Of a stretch of 40,447 nt of DNA, positions 31,193 to 37,476 are shown piece after piece; the first letter of the stretch is position 1; the number at the start of each line of letters is the position of its first letter. Source of the stretch: Opitutia bacterium (GTDB lineage: Bacteria > Verrucomicrobiota > Verrucomicrobiia > Opitutales > UBA953). The translations under genes and the position numbers were made by a program. Under the pieces are notes generated by a model. It was not told where the DNA came from. It ran no database searches and saw only the letters and a program-made list of their open reading frames with translations. The stretch spans positions 92,689-133,135 of the forward strand of contig BGOM01000016.1 of NCBI GenBank assembly GCA_003569245.1, read 5' to 3'.

Positions 31193-33943
31193 TCAGCGCC
31201 GCGCCTCGGTGTTGCGGATGTCGAGTTCGTCGACGTAGAACTCCGTCGCTTCGTCGGCGTTGCTGATGAAGCCGAGCCAGGCGAGCTTGTCGAACTTCGG
31301 GCTGCGGAAGGGCAGTCCCTTGATCTCCCGGGGCGCGTCACCGCGGGGCGTCACGCGCAGGGTCCAGGTCTTGGGCGCGTCCGCGCCGAGCTCGGCGCTC
31401 AGCTCCAGACGGATCCATCGGCGGAGCGGGACCTGCAGGTCCAGGCCTTTGACCCCGGTGAGGCGACCCTCCTTGATCGCGAGGACCGGGCCCGTGGCGT
31501 AGGGCGTCCCGCCGGTTCGCCATTCGTGAATGAAGTAAGCTTTCGGCTCCAGGAAGAGGTCGAACGCCACGGTGCTCGTGCCGGCCCGGTGGTGGGGCGC
31601 GAACACCAGCATCGGGTAATGGGCCGCCGGCAGTCCGGGGGCGTCGCGGAAGAGCAGGCTCTGCTGACCGGCCGAGGCCTGCGCACCGGTGAGGAGCAGC
31701 GCATCGGTCGGCCCGTCCGTCTTTGCCGGCGTCATCCCCGGTTTGCTCTGGCGGCTGAGGCTGCCGTGCGCGGCGGGGAAGGGGTATTGCGGGTTGGTGA
31801 TCCGGCCCTCGAAATCCTGACGGAGGTTGAGCGCGGGCGCCGCCGGCTTGGCCGGGCGCGGCGGGGCGGGGGCGCGTTCGAAGGTCGCCGCGACCTGACG
31901 CCACTCCGCCCCGATGACGCCCATCTTCTCGGTCGCGAGCGGCTGGAAGCCGAGCGCGAAGGCGGGCGATTCCGGCCGCAGACGGAAGTCGCGTTTCGCC
32001 GCATCGATGAAGAGCGGATCGGCCACGACGGACCCCGCATCCTGTCCCGTCCGCTGCCAGTCCGCGAGCGTGAGCTTGTCGGTGGGCGGGAAGCGGACCG
32101 GGCGGCCGGAGTAGTCCCAGTACAGGTTGCCGCGCATCAGGAAGTTCTCCGGCGTGCCGCGCCATTCGTGCCCGAGCAGGCCGCCGCGGTCGAAGATCAC
32201 GAGGTTGCGCTCGAACACGAACGAACGGTGCGCCTCTTGGCGGGAACGTTCCACCTGCGCTTCCTCGGCGAAGGCGAGGATGTTGTTCCGGATGACGTTA
32301 TCCTTGCCGTAATGCTGGTGGAAGCCGCCGTCGGTCGTATCGTGGACCAGGTTGCCCTCCATCGTGATGCCGGTGCTGCCCTCGTCGGTGTAGAGGCCCC
32401 AGCCGCCGTAACTGAAGCAGGAGACGTGGTGGATATGGTTATGGCTCACCGAGGTGCCCTCCGACGGGCCGAGCGTGTAGACGCCGCCCATGTCGCTCAG
32501 CATGCCCTGGCCGAGGTGGTGCAGGTGGTTCCACTCGACCTTGTTCCGCTTGGCGCGCGAGGGGGCGTAGCCCCAGCGCCAGCCCACCGAGACCGCCGAA
32601 TAGAAGAGGTCGGAGATCTCGTTATGCGTCACCGCGTTATCGGCCGCCGAGCCGATCCAGACCCCGACCGCGCAGGGGAAGAGCAGTCCGCCGTCGCGGA
32701 TGATGCAGTTATGGATCCGGTTGCCGCGCACCACGTCGGCGTCCTGCGGCTCGTCGTTCAGGCTGCCCACCTTGACCCCGCCCGCGCCCATGTCGGTGAT
32801 GAGGCAACGCTCGATGGTCACGTCGTGCGTTCCGCGGCGGAGGGAGAAACCGTAGCTGCCGAAATGCGCGAGCTCGCAGCCCTCGAAACGGATCGCGCTC
32901 GCCTGCTCCAGCGTGATGACCCCGTCCACGCGCGCGACGGCGGCCTGGTTCGGCTCGAACGTGGCGAGGGTCGCCACGCCCTTGGCGTGCCGGAACCTGA
33001 GGTCGCGGAACTCGAGGTGCGCGACCGGCCGGGCGGCCGAGCCCGCGAAGGTCAGCAGCTTTTCGAGCACCGGGTAGGTCGCCCGGACCGTCGCGAGATC
33101 CTCGCCGGGGCGGGGCAGGTAGGTGAGCCGGTTCGCGCGACTCAGGAACCACTCGCCCGGCTCGTCCAGCAAGGTCGGCAGGTTCTCGATCACGAAGCCC
33201 GTCAGGTGGTCGAGGGTGTTGTGGGGCTTGGTGGCGCCCCCGAGGATCGTGAACGACCCGTTCGTCGGGTCCACCGACTCGAGGCGGCGGCGCGTGTTAT
33301 CCCATTTATGAAACAGGTTCACCACCGCGTCCTGCCGCTCCTTTTCCGAGACCTCGGCGAAGGCCCGGAGGTCCTGCGGGTCGACGAGGAGCTTCTGCCG
33401 GAAGGTCTCGCCGGCCTTCCGGTCGCCGCCGACCTTGGTCTCGCTCTCCATCCCGCGGAGGAAGGAATAGCCCTGCGCATGCGAGCGGGCGCGGGTCGCG
33501 CGGCGGTCGCCGACCCAGAGCTGCTCAAAGGTCTCCGTGCCCGCCGGCGTCGCGAGTTCCCAGCGACCGGCTCGCCCCGGTTGGAACGCGGGCAGTTCGC
33601 GTCCGCCGGAGAGGATCACCACGGCGCCGGGCGCGGCCACATAGGCGATCGGGTGCGCGGCCTCACCGCTGTCGCCGGCGTCGAAGGACACCGTCTGGGC
33701 GAGGCGATAGGTGCCGGCGGCGAAAACCACCTGCACGGACTCGGTCAACGGCCGCGGCAGCCGCCGGACGGCGAGCCGGGCGCCCTCGAGCGAGGCCAGG
33801 GGGCCGTCGGTACGACCCGCGTTCGGCCGGGCCAGCCGGCCCGACCAGGCATCATTACCGTCCGTCGCCACGTGCAGGTCCAGCGCGACGAGCGGGAAGG
33901 GGAGCGCGCAGGTCGCGAGCAGGGCGAGCAGACGGGGCAGCAT
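31193..33943 (-). CDS. Large secreted right-handed parallel beta-helix protein
   Basis: A 916-residue exported protein. The signal peptide is at 1-20 (LLALLATCALPFPLVAL). The start of the mature protein, LHVATDGNDAWSGR with SLEGARLAVRR, is the usual opening of secreted beta-helix carbohydrate-active proteins. Residues about 350-620 contain beta-helix coils with repeated N, G and H turns (IRFEGCELAHFGSYGFSL, DVTIERCLITDMGAGGV, TSVSHNHIHHVSCF, ITMEGNLVHDTTDGGF, NVIRNNILAF). The C-terminal 200 residues look like a LamG/concanavalin-like sandwich domain (VAFDLFLEPKAY, WIRLELSAELG, FYVDELDIRN). The fold suggests binding or cleavage of an extracellular polysaccharide; the substrate and any catalytic residues cannot be assigned. 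Its start lies 50 nt after the arsR stop on the same strand. Confidence 0.85.
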   Translation of the reverse strand: MLPRLLALLATCALPFPLVALDLHVATDGNDAWSGRLARPNAGRTDGPLASLEGARLAVRRLPRPLTESVQVVFAAGTYRLAQTVSFDAGDSGEAAHPIAYVAAPGAVVILSGGRELPAFQPGRAGRWELATPAGTETFEQLWVGDRRATRARSHAQGYSFLRGMESETKVGGDRKAGETFRQKLLVDPQDLRAFAEVSEKERQDAVVNLFHKWDNTRRRLESVDPTNGSFTILGGATKPHNTLDHLTGFVIENLPTLLDEPGEWFLSRANRLTYLPRPGEDLATVRATYPVLEKLLTFAGSAARPVAHLEFRDLRFRHAKGVATLATFEPNQAAVARVDGVITLEQASAIRFEGCELAHFGSYGFSLRRGTHDVTIERCLITDMGAGGVKVGSLNDEPQDADVVRGNRIHNCIIRDGGLLFPCAVGVWIGSAADNAVTHNEISDLFYSAVSVGWRWGYAPSRAKRNKVEWNHLHHLGQGMLSDMGGVYTLGPSEGTSVSHNHIHHVSCFSYGGWGLYTDEGSTGITMEGNLVHDTTDGGFHQHYGKDNVIRNNILAFAEEAQVERSRQEAHRSFVFERNLVIFDRGGLLGHEWRGTPENFLMRGNLYWDYSGRPVRFPPTDKLTLADWQRTGQDAGSVVADPLFIDAAKRDFRLRPESPAFALGFQPLATEKMGVIGAEWRQVAATFERAPAPPRPAKPAAPALNLRQDFEGRITNPQYPFPAAHGSLSRQSKPGMTPAKTDGPTDALLLTGAQASAGQQSLLFRDAPGLPAAHYPMLVFAPHHRAGTSTVAFDLFLEPKAYFIHEWRTGGTPYATGPVLAIKEGRLTGVKGLDLQVPLRRWIRLELSAELGADAPKTWTLRVTPRGDAPREIKGLPFRSPKFDKLAWLGFISNADEATEFYVDELDIRNTEARR

Positions 33944-33993
33944 GACACCCCGTTGCTAGACCCGCGCCCCGCGGCCGACAATGCTTTACCCTG

Positions 33994-34314
33994 TCAGCAG
34001 CAGCCGGCCTTCCGCGGGCGGCGGACCGGCGGCGCGGCGAGGTCGACCATGGCCATCAGCGGCGGCGGCAACGGGCGGCGGGAATAGTGGCACCACCGGC
34101 CTTCTTTCCGGACGACCACGAGCCCGCCGCGGCGGAGCATCGCCAGGTGGCGCGAAACCGTCGGTTGATCCCTTCCCACCCAGGCCTGCAGGTCGCAGAC
34201 GCAGACCTCGTCGCGGCCGATCCGGGTCAGCAGGGCCAGGCGGGTCGGGTCCGCGAGCGCCCGGCAGATCGTCGGCACCGAGGGGGCGGGGCGGGTTCGC
34301 TTGACTCCGGGCAT
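33994..34314 (-). CDS. arsR: ArsR-family arsenic-responsive repressor
   Basis: Small winged-helix metalloregulator, 106 residues from the ATG at 34314 (an outer in-frame ATG lies inside the operator). The ArsR signature is clear: ALADPTRLALLTRI, then EVCVCDL with Cys38 and Cys40 in the first DNA-binding helix, the classic As(III) sensor site, followed by QPTVSRHLAMLRRGGLV and RWCHYSR. The protein ends in Lys-Ala-Gly-Cys-Cys, an extra vicinal pair that could add a third thiolate ligand. It is transcribed divergently from the DUF6428 and arsC genes, with a perfect palindrome between them. Confidence 0.93.
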   Translation of the reverse strand: MPGVKRTRPAPSVPTICRALADPTRLALLTRIGRDEVCVCDLQAWVGRDQPTVSRHLAMLRRGGLVVVRKEGRWCHYSRRPLPPPLMAMVDLAAPPVRRPRKAGCC

Positions 34315-34343
34315 CCCGCCAAGATATATATGCGTTCGCATAT
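34301..34343 (+). promoter_or_regulatory. Divergent ars promoter and ArsR operator
   Basis: For the plus-strand operon, TTGACT (34301-34306), 18 nt, TATATA (34325-34330) is the best promoter in the window. The operator is the perfect palindrome ATATGCG-TT-CGCATAT at 34328-34343, overlapping the -10 and reaching the ATG at 34342. An ArsR dimer here would block RNA polymerase directly. The predicted transcript start at about 34337 leaves only about five bases before the ATG, so the mRNA would be nearly leaderless. The hexamer TATATA is self-complementary and could also serve the minus-strand arsR promoter, whose -35 is weak. Confidence 0.75.
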
Positions 34344-34809
34344 GCAAACCCTAAAGGTCCAGCCCCTCACTTTCGCCGAGTTCCGGCAGGCGCTGGCCCT
34401 GGCGCCGGCCCTGGGGTTGCGCTTCCGCCTGCCGACCGGCGGGCTGACCCCGATCCACCTGCACCTCACCGAGGTCGCCCGCGTCGAGAAGCGTTTCATC
34501 GACTGCGGCGGCACCCTCCGCACCCAGGCCTCGGCCCGCCTGCAGCTCTGGGCGGCGGATGACACCGAGCATCGCGTGGGCTGCGCCAAGGCGCTGCAGG
34601 TCCTCGAGCGCGGGGTCGGCCTGCTCGGCTCGACGGACCTGCCGATCGAGGTGGAGCATGATTTCCCCCTGCTCACCGTCTTCCCGGTGCTCGGCTCGGT
34701 GGTCGAGGGCGGCGAGCGTGTCTTCCTCCTGGGCGCGACCAAGGCCGACTGCCTGGCGCCCGAGGTCTGCGTGCCGAACGCCTGCCAACCCGGCAGCGGT
34801 TGCTGCTGA
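34342..34809 (+). CDS. DUF6428 family protein of the arsenic operon
   Basis: A 155-residue cytosolic protein. I recognise the family from [19 protein letters not shown] and [12 protein letters not shown], seen in genes beside arsR and arsC in several phyla; its function is not established. Cysteines are concentrated at the C-terminus (137, 143, 148, 154, 155), with one more at Cys55, and the last residues are Gly-Cys-Cys. A tail like this could bind trivalent arsenic (inference). I use the ATG at 34342: the in-frame ATG at 34330 lies in the promoter -10 and operator. arsC begins 11 nt downstream. Confidence 0.82.
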   Translation: MQTLKVQPLTFAEFRQALALAPALGLRFRLPTGGLTPIHLHLTEVARVEKRFIDCGGTLRTQASARLQLWAADDTEHRVGCAKALQVLERGVGLLGSTDLPIEVEHDFPLLTVFPVLGSVVEGGERVFLLGATKADCLAPEVCVPNACQPGSGCC

Positions 34810-34820
34810 GCCTTTTCCCC

Positions 34821-35255
34821 ATGAGCAAGCCCCTGGTCCTCATCCTGTGCACCGGTAATTCCTGCCGGAGCCACCTCGCCGAAGCCATCCTCCGCCGCGC
34901 CGCCGGGGATGTCATCGAAGTCGCCAGCGCCGGCTCCAAGCCCGCCGGCTACGTCCACCCGGAGGCCCTCGCGGTCCTGCAGGAGATCGGTCTGGACGCG
35001 TCGGCGCATCACTCCAAGCACCTCTCGGAGTTCCTCGCCCGCCCGGTCGCGACCGTCATCACGGTCTGCGGCAACGCGGACCAGGTCTGCCCCGTTTTTC
35101 CGGGCCAGGCCAACCGCTACCACTGGGGCTTCAGCGACCCCGCCCATGCGACCGGCACGCCCGAGGAGATCCGGGCCGAGTTCCGCCGCGTCCGCGATCA
35201 GATCAGGCTGGTCTTCGAGGCGTACGCCGCCGGCCTGAAGGAAAAGCGGGCCTGA
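34821..35255 (+). CDS. arsC: Arsenate reductase, thioredoxin-coupled (LMW phosphatase fold)
   Basis: Reduces As(V) to As(III). The 144 residues have the P-loop CTGNSCRS with nucleophile Cys10 and Cys15, the redox pair Cys83 and Cys90 ([10 protein letters not shown]), and the general-acid Asp106 (GFSDP). These four cysteines sit at the places known from Staphylococcus aureus pI258 ArsC, so a thioredoxin-linked mechanism is expected rather than a plain protein tyrosine phosphatase. The ATG at 34821 gives a standard start ([10 protein letters not shown]). No arsenite exporter gene (arsB or acr3) is found in the window. It ends 3 nt from the stop of the convergent DUF3050 gene. Confidence 0.95.
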   Translation: MSKPLVLILCTGNSCRSHLAEAILRRAAGDVIEVASAGSKPAGYVHPEALAVLQEIGLDASAHHSKHLSEFLARPVATVITVCGNADQVCPVFPGQANRYHWGFSDPAHATGTPEEIRAEFRRVRDQIRLVFEAYAAGLKEKRA

Positions 35256-35258
35256 GCC

Positions 35259-36032
35259 TCAGGCCGCGACGGGCAGGTCCGCGAGGATGCCGTCCCACAG
35301 GGCGAGACGGGCCTCGACCGCCGCCAGCGCGGCTTGCGCGGCCTCCTCGGCCTTGCGCGGGTCCGCGCCGCAGAGCAAGGCGGTCATCCGGCGCGCGATC
35401 TCACCGTGATGCCCGCCGTCGACCTCGATATGCCGTTCGAGGTAATACCGGAAGACGTCGAGTTTCCCCGGATGGTCCGAGCTCAGCCGGCGGACCACTT
35501 CCAGGAACATCTCCGGGATGAGGTCTTCGCGACCGTAGGTGAAGGCCGCCGCGACCTCGTGCGTTTTCCCTGCGCAGGCCAGGGTGAGCGTCGCGGTCGT
35601 GAAGCGCGCCGCGGCGGGCGGCGGGTTCGCGTCGCGCAAGGCCTCGGCGAAGGCGGTGCCCCCGGCGATGGCGGCGGCCACCTCGCGGATCGGGCGGTCC
35701 TCGGCCCCGGCCGCGCGCATCGCCCGCAGGTAGAGGTCGAAATGACTGATCCGCCCGCCCTCCGGGTCGATGTCGGATTCCTCGCCGCAGACGATCTCGT
35801 TGATCAGGTAGCGCACCTCGGCGTCGCCCACCGGCACCCAAGGTACCGTGACGCAGGTGAGGTCGCGTTGCAGGCGTTTCAGCAGCGACATGAAATCCCA
35901 GACCGCGAACGCATGCGACCGCATGAAGAGCCGGACGTCCGCGAGGCTGCGCATCCGCCCATAGAGCGGGTGCGCCAGCAGGCGGGCACGGGCCGGTTCG
36001 ATGCGGGCGCGGATCTGGTCATGAAGCACCAT
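35259..36032 (-). CDS. DUF3050 protein, heme-oxygenase-like fold
   Basis: A 257-residue all-helical protein from the ATG at 36032; an outer ATG would add 11 residues. The pattern LFMRSHAFAVWDFMSLLKRLQ, RYLINEIVCGEESD, SHFDLYLRAM and FRYYLERHIEVDGGHHGEIA identifies DUF3050, which I believe is grouped with heme-oxygenase/TenA-like folds. Candidate metal ligands are His97 with Glu84/85/91, Glu169, and the His201-x3-Asp205-x2-His208 motif. This matches the layout of heme-oxygenase-like diiron oxidases rather than heme binding. The reaction is unknown. It sits between arsC (convergent) and the mosaic cytochrome gene (same strand, 46 nt upstream). Confidence 0.85.
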   Translation of the reverse strand: MVLHDQIRARIEPARARLLAHPLYGRMRSLADVRLFMRSHAFAVWDFMSLLKRLQRDLTCVTVPWVPVGDAEVRYLINEIVCGEESDIDPEGGRISHFDLYLRAMRAAGAEDRPIREVAAAIAGGTAFAEALRDANPPPAAARFTTATLTLACAGKTHEVAAAFTYGREDLIPEMFLEVVRRLSSDHPGKLDVFRYYLERHIEVDGGHHGEIARRMTALLCGADPRKAEEAAQAALAAVEARLALWDGILADLPVAA

Positions 36033-36078
36033 GCCGTCACGGTAAGGGTCGACGGACCGAGGCAAGCCCGCCCGGCGA

Positions 36079-37476
36079 TTATTTGCCCAGCTCGAACAGG
36101 TAGCGGAAGAGGTCGGCCAGTTCCTGCGGGTTCAGGCCGGCGGTCAGGCCTTCCGGCATGATCGAACCGACGTCCGAGCGGCTTGCGAGGTTCGCCTTGG
36201 CGACGACCTCGAGGCCGCCGGCGGCGAAGTTCCGCAGGGTGAGCTGGTCGGCGGTCTCGGCCACGCGATACCCTTGCAAGGCTCGTCCATCTTTCGTGGC
36301 CACCTGCGTGAGCAGGTAGCCCTCCTTGACCTGGCGCTTGGGCCAGAGCACGGACTCGACGATGGCCTCGGGGGACATCGCCCGGCCGAGGGACGAGAGG
36401 TCGGGGCCGATGGCGCCGCCTTGTTGCTCGATCCGGTGGCAGGAGAGACAGGCGCGGGCGGCGGACTTCGCGATCGCTTCGCCGCGGCGGGCGTCGCCGG
36501 TCGTCCGGGCGGCGGTCACGAGGCGGGCGACCTGGGCGGCGTCGTAGCCGCCGATGGTTTCGGTCATCCCGGCGCTCGCCTGCAGGGCTTGGCGGAACGC
36601 GGGTGCCTCGGCCCCGACCTGCGCCATCCACTGCAGCGTGAGGCGGGCTACCTCGGCGCCGGGGGGCGACTGGCGCCATGCTTTGAGCAGTTCCGCGGGT
36701 CCGGTCTTCAGTTCGAGCAACGGGGCGACCAGCGGGCCCACCTCGGCGACGTCGCGACAGGCGGCGAGCGCCGTCACCACGCGTTCGGCCACCACGGCCG
36801 GCGCGTGCGGCGCCAGCGCGGCGATCGCGGTGGCGCGTACCGTCGGGTCCGGGTCGGCGAGGCAGGGCGCCAGTCGCGGGAGCGCCTCCGCGCGGCGCAG
36901 GCGCGCGTAGGCCGTGAGCGCCGCCAATCTCAGTTCCGCGGGGGTCTCCGCCGTCAGCCAATCCTCGAGCTTGGCCAAGGCGCCGACGTCTTTCCCGGTC
37001 ACGGCCAAGATGCGACAGGCGGTCGCGCGGGCGAAGGGCTCCGGCCGCTCGAGCCAGCTTTTGATCAGGGCGGAGTAGTTCACCGCCGGGCGGACCCGGG
37101 CGGTCGTGACCCACGCGTCGGCCAACGTCGCGTTAGCCGGCTCCAGCCGCAGCGCGAACTCGGCATCGGCCGCCGAGCCCGCCTGGATGAGCACCTTCAG
37201 CAAGTTCAGCCGCGCCGCCGGGGTCAGCCCCGGCTTGGCCGTGAGCGCTCGCAGCCGCGCCAGGGAATCCGCCGCGCCCATCGTCGTATAAAGCCTGGCC
37301 AAAGCCTCCGGCCGGGCGTCGAGGCCGAGCTGCCCCTTGGCGTCCGCCGCCTGCCAGGCCGGCGCCAGCGCGTGGATGGTCTGGGTCAACGCATGGTCGA
37401 GCGCAGGGTCCATCGGCTGGTCCAGGGCGAGCGTCGCGATTCTCACCGCTTCGGTGGCCCGGGTTCCGGCGCCCAA
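36079..37476 (-). CDS. C-terminal part of the PVC-type dehydrogenase/cytochrome c gene (HEAT repeats and heme domain)
   Basis: This reading frame continues the gene at 37443-40447 and is not an independent protein. HEAT-like helical repeats (for example LPRLAPCLADPDPTVRATAIAALAPHA) are followed by a cytochrome c domain with CLSCH near residue 350 and the distal GAIGPDLSSLGRAMSPEAIVESVLWP. The closing VKEGYLLTQVATKDG and IMPEGLTAGLNPQELADLFRYL are the heme-binding module typical of Pirellula/Verrucomicrobium-type proteins. The methionine in IMPEGL is a likely axial ligand. One missing G/C at 37458-37463 separates it from the upstream frame; restoring it yields CGWAPEPGATEAVRIATLALDQP. The usable length begins at about 37457. 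Confidence 0.88.
   Translation of the reverse strand: MGAGTRATEAVRIATLALDQPMDPALDHALTQTIHALAPAWQAADAKGQLGLDARPEALARLYTTMGAADSLARLRALTAKPGLTPAARLNLLKVLIQAGSAADAEFALRLEPANATLADAWVTTARVRPAVNYSALIKSWLERPEPFARATACRILAVTGKDVGALAKLEDWLTAETPAELRLAALTAYARLRRAEALPRLAPCLADPDPTVRATAIAALAPHAPAVVAERVVTALAACRDVAEVGPLVAPLLELKTGPAELLKAWRQSPPGAEVARLTLQWMAQVGAEAPAFRQALQASAGMTETIGGYDAAQVARLVTAARTTGDARRGEAIAKSAARACLSCHRIEQQGGAIGPDLSSLGRAMSPEAIVESVLWPKRQVKEGYLLTQVATKDGRALQGYRVAETADQLTLRNFAAGGLEVVAKANLASRSDVGSIMPEGLTAGLNPQELADLFRYLFELGK

Noticed and set aside
31526..34087. An 853-codon plus-strand frame over the beta-helix gene
   Set aside because: Antisense shadow; the minus strand has a signal peptide and beta-helix repeats.
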